In this document: in pieces, positions 1 through 7,709 of the stretch
Position numbering within the stretch: the first letter of the stretch is position 1
Layout: every line of letters begins with the position of its first letter
Source of the DNA: JBBRWO01 sp038249135
GTDB taxonomy: Bacteria > Actinomycetota > Coriobacteriia > Anaerosomatales > JAAXUF01
DNA length: 14,225 nucleotides
Direction: 5' to 3'
NCBI GenBank assembly: GCA_038249135.1
Contig: JBBRWO010000050.1
Location: forward strand, 1-14,225
Made by a program: the position numbers and the translations under genes
The notes under the pieces: model-generated
Database searches by the model: none
The model's input: the letters and a program-made list of their open reading frames with translations, nothing else
Told to the model about the DNA's origin: nothing

Positions 1-1030
1 CGCACTCGGCATCGAGGTCAGTGAGCGCACGCGTATGCTGCGTTCGCTGATGCTGTATGGCTCGTACCTGCAGAATCACGCCACGCACCTGTACCTGTTC
101 GCCGCTCCCGACTATGTCGGCCAGCCCAGCGTGTTTCCGCTCGCCGAGACTCACCCCGACGTGGTCAAGCGCGCCTTGCGCCTCAAGAAGCTGGGAAATG
201 AACTCACGTCAGCGATTGGCGGGCGGCCGGTCCACCCGATCACGGCCGTCATCGGCGGCTTCACCGCCGAGCCGCATTCTCGCGAGATCGAAGCGCTCGC
301 GGCGCAGCTGCATCTCGCCGCCGAGGATGCGGCCGAAACCGCGGCGCTGTTCGCGAGTTTCTCGGTGCCGGAGTTCGCGACGTCCGGTGAGATGCTCGCG
401 ATGCACTCGAATGACACCTACGCCGTCTACGATGGCGACGTGTGCGCCCTCGATGGTGGCTGGTGCCGTCCTGCGAACGAGTACCACGACTTCGTCACCG
501 AGACGGTTGTCTCTCACAGCAATGCGAAGCACTCGACGGTGGACGGCCGGACGTTCCTGGTGGGCGCGCTTGCCCGAGTGAACCTCTCGTGGGAGCAGCT
601 TCTTCCCAGCGCCCGGCTGATCGCAGCGAAGTCAGGGTTGCGCGCCGTGTCCCGCAACTCGTTTCACAACAATCTGTCGCAGGCGATCGAACTCATCGAT
701 GCCGCCGAGAGATGCGCACTTCTGTGCGAAAAGATCCTCGAAGATGGCGGCTCGAGCGCGCCGGTCGACTATCGCATCAGAGCCGGGAGCGGAACCGCAT
801 CCACCGAGGCGCCGCGCGGCACGCTCTACCACACGCTCGCGCTGGGCGACGATGGCCTCATCACCGCAGGTAACGTGATCACCCCCACAGCGCAGAACCT
901 CGCGAATCTCGAAGCGGACATGCGTCAGTTCGCACCTACTGTTGCGCACCTGCCCGAGGCTGATTTTGTCCTTGCGATCGAACAGCTTGTGCGCGCGTAC
1001 GACCCGTGTCTGTCCTGCGCAGTTCACTAG
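1..1030 (+). CDS. NiFe hydrogenase large (alpha) subunit, 5'-truncated by window edge, group 3-like
   Basis: This is the catalytic subunit of a NiFe hydrogenase (H2 oxidation or H2 evolution). The frame is open from base 2 and about 342 residues are visible; the N-terminal half of the gene, with the first CxxC nickel-ligand motif, lies before the window. The second nickel-binding motif is seen at the C-terminus as DPCLSCAVH, with cysteine codons at 1007 and 1016. The phrases IGGRPVHP, HSNAKHS and GALARVN are typical of soluble group 3 (sulfhydrogenase/Mvh-like) alpha subunits, so a cytoplasmic enzyme working with NAD(P) or an electron-bifurcating partner is likely; the exact subgroup is inferred. 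The stop codon follows the motif histidine directly, so the usual C-terminal propeptide is missing. A terminator follows, so this is the last gene of its operon. The family call is firm and the subgroup moderate. Confidence 0.93.
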   Translation, partial: ALGIEVSERTRMLRSLMLYGSYLQNHATHLYLFAAPDYVGQPSVFPLAETHPDVVKRALRLKKLGNELTSAIGGRPVHPITAVIGGFTAEPHSREIEALAAQLHLAAEDAAETAALFASFSVPEFATSGEMLAMHSNDTYAVYDGDVCALDGGWCRPANEYHDFVTETVVSHSNAKHSTVDGRTFLVGALARVNLSWEQLLPSARLIAAKSGLRAVSRNSFHNNLSQAIELIDAAERCALLCEKILEDGGSSAPVDYRIRAGSGTASTEAPRGTLYHTLALGDDGLITAGNVITPTAQNLANLEADMRQFAPTVAHLPEADFVLAIEQLVRAYDPCLSCAVH

Positions 1031-1053
1031 CACACACCGTAATCGATGTTCAT

Positions 1054-1086
1054 GAGCCCCGGCCTCGTGGTCGGGGCTCCTCTTTT
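1054..1086 (+). terminator. Intrinsic terminator after the hydrogenase gene
   Basis: Arms GAGCCCCG (1054-1061) and CGGGGCTC (1072-1079) pair over 8 bp. The stem can extend inward by one G-T and two C-G pairs to a 4-base loop. A T-rich tail (1081-1086) follows. It begins 24 bases after the hydrogenase stop and separates that operon from radC. Confidence 0.8.
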
Positions 1087-1230
1087 GCGTCTTCGGCTGC
1101 CCCTGTCATCGGGGAAAGGTCCTGAGAAGCTTCTGGTACGGACGCCGTGTGATGATCGGATTCCAGCGCGGTCCCTCCGATGCTGCACAACTGGACCGAT
1201 CAGCGCGTGAAGCAGGGAGAGGTGTGAACC

Positions 1231-1893
1231 ATGGCGCCGAGGCAGCCAGGAACTACGATTCGATCACGCGAGGTCATATTGTCCGGCGGTGCGGATCGCT
1301 TGAGTGACGAAGGATTGCTCGCGGTTCTTATCGGCGATGCTCGAGACGCCGGGGCGCGTGCCTTGCTCGATGAGCACCCGATCCCCGATGGGTTCTGGCG
1401 CGTGTGCGCCGAGGACCTCGTCGCCCTAGAGGGCGTGGGGCCCGCTGCGGCCGCACGCGTTCTTGCGTGTCTGGAAATATCACGGAGGGCCGCCGGATGG
1501 CGCTCATCACGACGGCCGACCGTCAGTACCCCTGAAGACGTGGTTGAGTTGTGCGGGACCCAGTTCAGGGGGCTTGATCGTGAGCACTTCTGGGCGCTCG
1601 CGCTCAATACCAAGAACCAGCTGCTCAAGATGGTTGAGGTATCCATTGGCTCACTCAACGCCTCCATCGTGCATCCACGGGAGTTGTTCAAGGACGCCGT
1701 GAAGGTCTCCGCAGCCTCGATGGTCGTGGTTCACAACCATCCAAGCGGGGACCCAACACCTTCCGGCGCAGACATCCAGCTGACCCGGAGATTGGTGAAG
1801 GCTGGTGATGTTCTTGGGATCGAGGTGTTGGACCACGTCATCATTGGGGACGGAGGAGAGCACTCGAGCCTTCGAGACCTCGGACTGATGTGA
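1231..1893 (+). CDS. radC: RadC family JAMM/MPN-domain protein (UPF0758)
   Basis: The 220-residue length is normal for RadC. A helix-hairpin-helix-like segment with EGVGPAAAARVLA lies at about 66-79. The C-terminal MPN domain carries the full JAMM zinc motif: H168-x-H170, S178 and D181, in the context HNHPSGDPTPSGAD. The JAMM fold implies a zinc metalloprotease-like site, but the biological role of RadC is unsettled; the old link to DNA repair is weak. The start ATG at 1231 has a good Shine-Dalgarno GGGAGAGG at 1215-1222. It lies directly upstream of mreB, a very common arrangement in Firmicutes and other bacteria, with a 216-base gap that may hold the mreB promoter. I saw no convincing promoter in the 200 bases before radC beyond the preceding terminator. 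Confidence 0.95.
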   Translation: MAPRQPGTTIRSREVILSGGADRLSDEGLLAVLIGDARDAGARALLDEHPIPDGFWRVCAEDLVALEGVGPAAAARVLACLEISRRAAGWRSSRRPTVSTPEDVVELCGTQFRGLDREHFWALALNTKNQLLKMVEVSIGSLNASIVHPRELFKDAVKVSAASMVVVHNHPSGDPTPSGADIQLTRRLVKAGDVLGIEVLDHVIIGDGGEHSSLRDLGLM

Positions 1894-2096
1894 CGGAGTG
1901 TGCGACACCCAAGGTCGACGCTGGTCGTACAACACCATGGCAACGGTGCGCTCGGACCCCGGTCGGCCACTCTCCCTATGGTAGACTTCGCGTACGTGCA
2001 ACACGATCGATCCGGACGAGTCCAGTCTTGGGTCTCTCTTAGTATGTGGGCAGACGTTCTACCCATTGCGATGCACGCGATGCCGATCATTGAGCG

Positions 2097-2112
2097 AAAA
2101 GGAGCGACCGTG
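2097..2112 (+). promoter_or_regulatory. Ribosome binding site and GTG start that fix the mreB N-terminus
   Basis: AAAAGGAG (2097-2104) sits 5 bases before GTG 2110. The frame is open 210 bases further upstream, to 1900, but that extension has no MreB-like sequence. GTG 2110 places the first phosphate motif DLGTANT at residues 18-24, close to its usual position. Confidence 0.85.
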
Positions 2113-3150
2113 TCGCTTGTGGATATGTTCTTCAACTCGTGGGGCGGCGACATGGCCGTCGACCTCGGTACAGCAAACACTCTGGTTTCCGTACGTGGGC
2201 GCGGTATCGTGCTGAGCGAGCCGTCGGTTGTGGCCATTGAGCGCGATACGAAGCGAGTTCTTGCCGTCGGCGTCGAGGCCAAGCGCATGCTGGGCCGCAC
2301 CCCTAACAGCATCATCGCGATTCGACCGCTCAAAGACGGCGTTATCGCCGACTTCGAGGTCACCGAGGCGATGCTTCGCTACTTCATCAACAAGACGCGC
2401 GTGAAGCGTTTCCCTTGGCAGCCCAAGCCTCGCGTGGTCGTGTGCGTGCCTTCTGGCGTCACTGAGGTCGAGAAGCGTGCGGTCTTCGAAGCCACCATGT
2501 CGGCCGGCGCACGGCAGGCGTTCCTGATCGAGGAGCCGATGGCCGCGGCGATCGGAGCCGGTCTGCCCATCCAGGAGCCGACGGGCTCGATGGTCGTCGA
2601 CATCGGCGGCGGCACCACAGAGGTCGCCGTCATCTCACTGGGCGGGATCGTCGTTTCACAGTCGATCCGCATCGCCGGCGACGAGTTCGACGAGGCGATC
2701 ATCCAGCACGTCAAGCGCGTCTACAACGTCCTTATCGGCGAGCGCACAGCCGAGGAGATCAAGTTCGAGATCGGCTCCGCATGGCCGATGCTCGAGGAGG
2801 TCGATGTCGAGGTCCGCGGTCGTGACCTCGTGACCGGCCTTCCCCGCACCATCACGATGGAGTCCGAGGAGATTCGCGAGGCGGTCGAGGAGCCCACTGC
2901 TGCCATCGTCATGGCGGTCAAGGGCACCCTGGAGCAGACTCCGCCGGAGCTCGCCAGCGACCTCATGGAGTACGGCATCGTGCTGACAGGCGGCGGCGCA
3001 CTACTCAAGGGGCTCGACGAGCGGCTTCGCCATGAGACCGGCATGCCGGTCCACGTCTCGGATAGCGCTCTGACCAACGTGTGCGACGGCTCCGCTCAAG
3101 CGCTCGAAGAGATCGATGCTCTGAAGAAGGTGCTGCAGGGCGGGCGGTAA
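2110..3150 (+). CDS. mreB: Rod shape-determining protein MreB (bacterial actin)
   Basis: MreB is the actin-like ATPase that polymerises under the membrane and directs the elongation machinery. With the GTG start the protein has 346 residues, the usual length. Actin-superfamily motifs are all present: phosphate-1 DLGTANT (18-24), the IEEPMAA segment (140-146), phosphate-2 DIGGGTTE (164-171) and the adenosine motif TGGGALLKGL (from 293). The hydrophobic start MFFNSWGG may act as a membrane-contacting N-terminus, which is inference. It heads the mreBCD-mrdA-rodA block: mreC begins 20 bases after its stop. No confident -35/-10 pair was found in 1894-2109, although a promoter there is expected. 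Identity is very sure; the exact start is slightly less so. Confidence 0.97.
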   Translation: MSLVDMFFNSWGGDMAVDLGTANTLVSVRGRGIVLSEPSVVAIERDTKRVLAVGVEAKRMLGRTPNSIIAIRPLKDGVIADFEVTEAMLRYFINKTRVKRFPWQPKPRVVVCVPSGVTEVEKRAVFEATMSAGARQAFLIEEPMAAAIGAGLPIQEPTGSMVVDIGGGTTEVAVISLGGIVVSQSIRIAGDEFDEAIIQHVKRVYNVLIGERTAEEIKFEIGSAWPMLEEVDVEVRGRDLVTGLPRTITMESEEIREAVEEPTAAIVMAVKGTLEQTPPELASDLMEYGIVLTGGGALLKGLDERLRHETGMPVHVSDSALTNVCDGSAQALEEIDALKKVLQGGR

Positions 3151-3170
3151 GCCGCGCCTTGCAGGCATCG

Positions 3171-4028
3171 ATGAAGCTACCCCAGCCTGAAAAGTCCTCG
3201 GCCAGTGTTGGCCTCCTCGTCGTGCTCGTCGTGCTCGCGCTCTCAATCACGACAGTATGGTTTCGGGAGGGCGATTCCGGCCCGATACACCGTGCCAAGC
3301 TGGGAATGTTGGCAGTTTCTGCCCCGGTCCAAGCGGCTGGCGAGGTGGTGACGAGGCCGATACGGGGATTTGTCGCATGGTCTTCGGACCTGGGAGTTTC
3401 TCGTAGCCAGCTTGAGGCGCTTCGCACGCAGAACGTCGAGTTGCGACAGCGTGTTTCAACATTGGAGGAGGCGCGCCTCGAGAACCTGCGGCTCAAGAAG
3501 CTCGCAGGGTTCACCCAAGCCTCAAACACCAAGACCGTGGGTGCGCGCGTGACAGGTCGACCCACCAACCAGTGGGAAGGCGTGATCACCATCGACCGAG
3601 GAACCGCAGACGGGATCAAAGCCGGAATGCCGGTGGTCGGGGCACAAGGGTTGCTCGGACAGACGGTGGGCGTCACTAAGCACGCTGCAAAGGTCCGTTT
3701 GATCACCGACCCGCAATCAGGCGTCGCGGCGATGGTGCAGTCCACTCGGGCCGAGGGCGTGGTTCGCGGGTCGATAGATGGGAAGCTGACGCTGGATTTC
3801 GTCAGCGCGGAGACCACCGTGCGCGCCGGCGATGTCGTAATCAGTTCCGGTATGGGCGGCGTGTACCCCAAAGGACTCATCGTCGGCGAAGTGACTCGTG
3901 TACGAAGTGCGCCATCGGCGCTCTATCAAGACATCGAAGTCACACCCTCGGGCGAGCTCTCGGGGCTTGAGGAGGTCTTGGTGCTGGTCAGCATTCCAGC
4001 CACGGCCAACGTGGGTGGTGGTGAATGA
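3171..4028 (+). CDS. mreC: Rod shape-determining protein MreC
   Basis: MreC is a bitopic membrane protein that activates PBP2/RodA and links MreB to the periplasmic synthases. From ATG 3171 the protein has 285 residues: a short cytoplasmic tail, one transmembrane helix (about 12-31), a coiled coil (about 76-112, rich in leucine heptads and charged residues) and then the beta-rich periplasmic domain, with KAGMPVVG and GLLGQTVGV characteristic of MreC. The open frame extends upstream into mreB, but only ATG 3171 (weak Shine-Dalgarno GCAGG at 3161-3165) or TTG 3159 gives an MreC-like N-terminus; I prefer the ATG. The stop overlaps the mreD start as ATGA, pointing to translational coupling. Confidence 0.94.
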   Translation: MKLPQPEKSSASVGLLVVLVVLALSITTVWFREGDSGPIHRAKLGMLAVSAPVQAAGEVVTRPIRGFVAWSSDLGVSRSQLEALRTQNVELRQRVSTLEEARLENLRLKKLAGFTQASNTKTVGARVTGRPTNQWEGVITIDRGTADGIKAGMPVVGAQGLLGQTVGVTKHAAKVRLITDPQSGVAAMVQSTRAEGVVRGSIDGKLTLDFVSAETTVRAGDVVISSGMGGVYPKGLIVGEVTRVRSAPSALYQDIEVTPSGELSGLEEVLVLVSIPATANVGGGE

Positions 4029-4540
4029 TGAGGCGCATTCTGCCAACAGCCGCAGCGCTGTTCGTCGCGACGCTGCTCCAGGCTGGCCTGGCACCGTACC
4101 TTGCGATCGGCGGAGTCGTACCCAACTTCATGTTGCTCGTTGTGGTCACGCTGGCGCTCGTTGAGGGTCCGGGTGCTGGTGCGTCCGTCGGTTTCGCTGC
4201 CGGAATCATCTTCGAGCTTCTGGGTACAGGGCCAGTCGGGCCGATGGTTCTTGTGCTCACGCTGGCTGGCTACCTCGCAGGATTGATGCACGAGAAGATG
4301 TTCGCCGAGGGGTGGCTCCTGCCCCTCACCGTCCTCGCAATCGCCGCGCTGGGCGCAGAGGTCGCATACGGTCTCATCTTGAACCTGCTGGGTGCGGGTG
4401 GCCCGTTTTGGAAGACGTTCGCCACCATGATGCTGCCCGCCGCGCTCTATAACGTGGCTCTGGCCATTCTCATCTATCCGTGGTTGGCGCGGTTCTTGCG
4501 CGTTGATCGCCCGATGACCACGTTCCGCCGTCTGGCGTAG
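4025..4540 (+). CDS. mreD: Rod shape-determining protein MreD
   Basis: This is a small, very hydrophobic protein of 171 residues, normal for MreD, with about five predicted membrane helices (roughly 8-28, 32-46, 52-64, 70-88, 97-125 and 133-155 cover the hydrophobic stretches). It acts as the integral membrane partner of MreC in the elongasome. The family has weak sequence signatures, so the call rests on hydrophobicity, size and strict position between mreC and mrdA. The start overlaps the mreC stop by four bases; the second codon is also ATG (4028), so initiation could be at either. The stop TAG at 4538 is followed by a 66-base gap before mrdA. Confidence 0.92.
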   Translation: MMRRILPTAAALFVATLLQAGLAPYLAIGGVVPNFMLLVVVTLALVEGPGAGASVGFAAGIIFELLGTGPVGPMVLVLTLAGYLAGLMHEKMFAEGWLLPLTVLAIAALGAEVAYGLILNLLGAGGPFWKTFATMMLPAALYNVALAILIYPWLARFLRVDRPMTTFRRLA

Positions 4541-4595
4541 CGCCTTTGAGTCCTGCCCCGTACCTGCGCCAGTGGGTCCGTCCCTGTATCGATTC

Positions 4596-4609
4596 GGAGT
4601 AGTAACCTG
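4596..4609 (+). promoter_or_regulatory. Ribosome binding site and probable CTG start codon of mrdA
   Basis: GGAG (4596-4599) lies 7 bases before CTG 4607, which is in frame with PBP2. Between the in-frame stop at 4547 and GTG 4670 there is no ATG, GTG or TTG in this frame. GTG 4670 lies inside the membrane anchor, and the ATG at 4641 is out of frame. Confidence 0.72.
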
Positions 4610-6466
4610 ACTAGCTTCCGTCAACAGCTTCGACCCCGGTATGCGGCCCTTGGCCTCATCTTCCTTGGCGTGCTCTTGCTGCTGTTGGCGAGGCTCTGGA
4701 CGATGCAGGTTCTCTACGGAGCGGCGTACGCCTCCCAGGCGGAGCAGAATCGTGTCCGAGAAGTGACGACAGTCGCACCCCGCGGCCGTATTCTTGATCG
4801 AAAGGGTCGGGAGCTGGTCACCAACCGAGCAACGATGGCGCTCGTGGCCAACCGCTCAGTACTCGACGACCCTGTGTTGCTCAACCGTCTTTCGGCACTG
4901 CTCTCCATGCCGGTGGCGGACATCAAGACGGAGATATCGAGCGTGCGTGAGGCGGCTCTGGCCCCGCGAACCGTCATGATCGATGTCCCCAAGCAGACGG
5001 TCGCCTACCTCTCAGAACATTCTAGCCAGTTCCCGGGCGTCGAGATCCAAGTCCAGGCAGTTCGCGAGTATCCGCAGGGCGCCCTCGCCGCGCACGTGAT
5101 CGGATACACAGGCGAGGTGTCGGAGAGCGACCTCACGGACACTGGCGGTACCGGCTATTCCTACGGCGACATCGTCGGCAAGGCGGGTGCTGAGGCCCAG
5201 TTCGAGCAGGTGCTCCAAGGCGACCGAGGCCGTCGTCTCATGGAGGTGGACGCGTCCGGCAAGGCAAGGCGCGTGATCCAGGACACCGAGGCTGTAGCGG
5301 GACGCGACGTCGTTCTCACCATCGACAGCAAAGTCCAGGTAGTAACAGAGAAGGCGCTTCAGCAGGCGGTGCGCGACGCCCATAAACAGGGCTTCACCAG
5401 CGCCAAAGGAGGAGCGGCAGTTGCGGTCGACATCAAGACCGGCGAGGTGCTTGCGATGGCGAGCCTTCCCACGTACGACCCCAAGGTGTTTCTCGGCGGT
5501 ATCTCCAAGAAGAACTGGGCGAAGCTCACCGACAAGAAGTCGGAGTTCCCTCTCACCAATCGCGCGATCATGGGCCAGTACCCGGCAGCGTCCACCTATA
5601 AGGCCGTGACGGGACTCGCTGGGCTTGAGTACGGAATCACCACCCCCGGGACCGGATACGTCTGTAAGGGCAAGTGGATCGGCATGGGAGAGCAGTGGAA
5701 GAAGTACTGCTGGAACCACGCGGGCCATGGCTACGAGACGTTCATGCAGGGCATTCAGGACTCCTGCGATGTTGTGTTCTATGAGATCGGCTACCGATTC
5801 TACAAAGACAATGGAGAGAAGCTCCAGAAGTTCTCACGTCGGTTCGGTTTTGGTGCCAAGAGTGGGATCGACCTGCCGGGCGAAGCGGCAGGCCGTGTGC
5901 CGGATTCTGCATGGAAAGCCAAGTACAACGAGAACTATCCCGAGTATCGCCAGTGGCTGCCGGGCGACACCGTCAACATGGCCATCGGCCAGGGCGACCT
6001 GCTGGTGACCCCGCTGCAAATCGCCAACGCATATGCCGGCATTGCTAACGGTGGCAAGATCATGGAGCCGCACGTTATGAAGCAGGTGCTTGGCCAGGAC
6101 GGCAAGCCTGTTCTCAAGGCGAAGGCCACCGTTGCCTTCGACACCAAGACCAAGAAGCGCAACCTCGCCACGATGAAGACCGCACTCGTGAGCGTCACGG
6201 AACCCGGCGGAACAGGTGCCGGCGCGTTCCGTGGATTCCCCGTGCGTGTCGCGGGTAAGACCGGTACCGCCGAGGTCGCGGGCAAAGACGACTACGCCTG
6301 GTTCGTCGGCTTCGCGCCCGCCGAGAACCCTCGTTACTGTGTGGTCGTCGCCGTGGAGCAGGGTGGTCACGGCGGCTCGGTCGCAGGTCCTGCTGCGCGT
6401 CAGATTCTCGCCGCGCTACTCGATCTGCCGATCGAGCACGTGACGGCAAGCGATGCGTCGAGGTGA
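4607..6466 (+). CDS. mrdA: Penicillin-binding protein 2, elongation-specific transpeptidase
   Basis: This class B PBP crosslinks new lateral-wall peptidoglycan as the partner of RodA. From CTG 4607 it has 619 residues. It starts with a basic cytoplasmic tail (R5, R9, R11) and one membrane anchor (about 13-28). The non-catalytic PBP dimer domain follows, with the conserved APRGRILDRKG stretch near 60-70. The C-terminal transpeptidase domain has all active-site motifs: S329-T-Y-K332 (SxxK), S386-C-D388 (the SxN-type motif) and K551-T-G. It is a complete and probably active beta-lactam target. rodA starts four bases after its stop, as expected for the synthase pair. The product call is firm. The start is inferred: the conventional GTG at 4670 would remove the basic tail and most of the anchor. 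Confidence 0.96.
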   Translation: MTSFRQQLRPRYAALGLIFLGVLLLLLARLWTMQVLYGAAYASQAEQNRVREVTTVAPRGRILDRKGRELVTNRATMALVANRSVLDDPVLLNRLSALLSMPVADIKTEISSVREAALAPRTVMIDVPKQTVAYLSEHSSQFPGVEIQVQAVREYPQGALAAHVIGYTGEVSESDLTDTGGTGYSYGDIVGKAGAEAQFEQVLQGDRGRRLMEVDASGKARRVIQDTEAVAGRDVVLTIDSKVQVVTEKALQQAVRDAHKQGFTSAKGGAAVAVDIKTGEVLAMASLPTYDPKVFLGGISKKNWAKLTDKKSEFPLTNRAIMGQYPAASTYKAVTGLAGLEYGITTPGTGYVCKGKWIGMGEQWKKYCWNHAGHGYETFMQGIQDSCDVVFYEIGYRFYKDNGEKLQKFSRRFGFGAKSGIDLPGEAAGRVPDSAWKAKYNENYPEYRQWLPGDTVNMAIGQGDLLVTPLQIANAYAGIANGGKIMEPHVMKQVLGQDGKPVLKAKATVAFDTKTKKRNLATMKTALVSVTEPGGTGAGAFRGFPVRVAGKTGTAEVAGKDDYAWFVGFAPAENPRYCVVVAVEQGGHGGSVAGPAARQILAALLDLPIEHVTASDASR

Positions 6467-6473
6467 CCTGGTG
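6460..6473 (+). promoter_or_regulatory. Ribosome binding site and GTG start favoured for rodA
   Basis: GAGGTGA (6460-6466), overlapping the mrdA stop, precedes GTG 6471 by 4 bases (7 from GAGG). The alternative ATG at 6453 lies inside mrdA and has no good Shine-Dalgarno. Confidence 0.75.
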
Positions 6474-7694
6474 AACGAACGCGGCAAATTCTGGTTCGTC
6501 AACTGGTCGCTTGTCGGCATCGTGCTGCTGCTGGCCGTATACGGCAGCGTCATGGTGCAGTCCGCGACGTCGGGCATGAGCGCGGGTCCGGCGTTGTTCA
6601 AGCGCCACCTGTTTGGTCTGGCGCTGGGCATGATCCCCCTGATCTTCGCGTGGGTGTTCGACTACCGCAAACTGCAAGGCTGGATCGGCCCACTGATTCT
6701 GTTTGCGGCGTTCCTCATCGTTTCGCCCCAGATTCCCGGTCTAGGATCCACCGCCAAGGGGGCGACATCGTGGCTCGCGATTGGCGGATTCCGGCTGTTT
6801 CAGCCGTCAGAACCGGCAAAGCTGGTGACAATCGTGATCATGGCCGCGGTCATCGCGGGCTACAAAGGCAGAATCAGTGCGGGTGGAGACGTCGCAAAGG
6901 TGCTCGGCATACTGGCGATTCCGCTGGGTCTCATCCTCTTACAGCCCGATTTGGGTACCGGCATGGTGTTCGTTGCGATCACGGCAGGCATGTTACTGAT
7001 CGGCGGGCTCGACGCTAAGTGGTTCTTGATTCTTGGCTTGGCCGGAGTGCTGCTCGTGGGCACCCTGTTTGGTCTGAACAACGGTCTCAACAAGGCATTG
7101 CACAGGGGCGACTACGACCCGGCCTACATCGCTGCCAAGGCCACTGGCAACCAGACCGCACTCGACGCGCTCACCGATTCAAGTGTCCTGATCAAGCGCT
7201 ATCAGATGAACCGACTGCTCGTCTTTCTTGATTCGCAACGCGATCCCAAGGGCGCTGGCTACAACCTCGAGCAGTCCAAAATCGCTATCGGTTCCGGGGA
7301 GTTGACCGGTAAGGGATTGGGCTCCGGCACGCAATCAAACCTGCGTTTCCTCCCCGAGCCGCATACCGATTTCATCTTCTCCGTAACGGGAGAGGAAGCC
7401 GGGTTCCTCGGCGCGGTTCTGCTGCTGGGGCTGTACCTCATCCTACTTGTCACTTCGCTTGAGATCGCGGCGCAATCGCGCGATTTGTTCGGCTCTCTTA
7501 TCGTTGCGGGCATCATCAGTATGTGGACGTTTCAGATTCTTGAGAACGTCGGGATGACCATCGGACTCATGCCCATCACGGGTATTCCGTTGCCGTTCAT
7601 GAGTTTTGGCTCGTCATTCATGGTCACCAATATGATGGCTGTGGGTATGCTTCTGTCCGTATGGACGCGTCGCCAAGGCGTCGCCGGGATCTAG
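6471..7694 (+). CDS. rodA: RodA, SEDS-family peptidoglycan glycosyltransferase
   Basis: RodA polymerises lipid II into glycan strands in the elongasome, working with PBP2. From GTG 6471 the protein has 407 residues (413 if ATG 6453 is used) and is almost wholly made of membrane helices. SEDS signatures are clear: FQPSEPAKL, LQPDLGTGMVF, the IAIGSGELTGKGLGSGTQS loop, FLPEPHTDFIF and, near the end, GIPLPFMSFGSS. The loop before the YQMNRLLVFLD segment (about residues 203-240) is longer than in well-known RodA proteins such as that of E. coli. It directly follows mrdA, and the next gene begins 15 bases after the stop. No minCDE genes lie between mrdA and rodA, unlike in several Clostridia. Confidence 0.96.
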   Translation: MNERGKFWFVNWSLVGIVLLLAVYGSVMVQSATSGMSAGPALFKRHLFGLALGMIPLIFAWVFDYRKLQGWIGPLILFAAFLIVSPQIPGLGSTAKGATSWLAIGGFRLFQPSEPAKLVTIVIMAAVIAGYKGRISAGGDVAKVLGILAIPLGLILLQPDLGTGMVFVAITAGMLLIGGLDAKWFLILGLAGVLLVGTLFGLNNGLNKALHRGDYDPAYIAAKATGNQTALDALTDSSVLIKRYQMNRLLVFLDSQRDPKGAGYNLEQSKIAIGSGELTGKGLGSGTQSNLRFLPEPHTDFIFSVTGEEAGFLGAVLLLGLYLILLVTSLEIAAQSRDLFGSLIVAGIISMWTFQILENVGMTIGLMPITGIPLPFMSFGSSFMVTNMMAVGMLLSVWTRRQGVAGI

Positions 7695-7709
7695 GTCGAA
7701 AGGATCGCA

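Noticed and set aside
1100..1114. Short inverted repeat CCCC...GGGG before radC
   Set aside because: The arms are only 4 bp in GC-rich DNA, which is expected by chance.
2028..2045. Possible mreB promoter, TTGGGT with TAGTAT
   Set aside because: The spacer is only 6 bases, far too short. No other pair with 16-18 base spacing stood out in 1894-2109.
1900..2109. Upstream extension of the mreB frame by 70 codons
   Set aside because: The extension has no MreB similarity and no ribosome binding site, while GTG 2110 has an ideal one.
5012..5728. Antisense open frame of 238 codons inside mrdA
   Set aside because: It is a shadow of the PBP2 frame with no domain or ribosome binding evidence. The same applies to the antisense frames at 3005-3880, 8609-9313 and 10596-11264.
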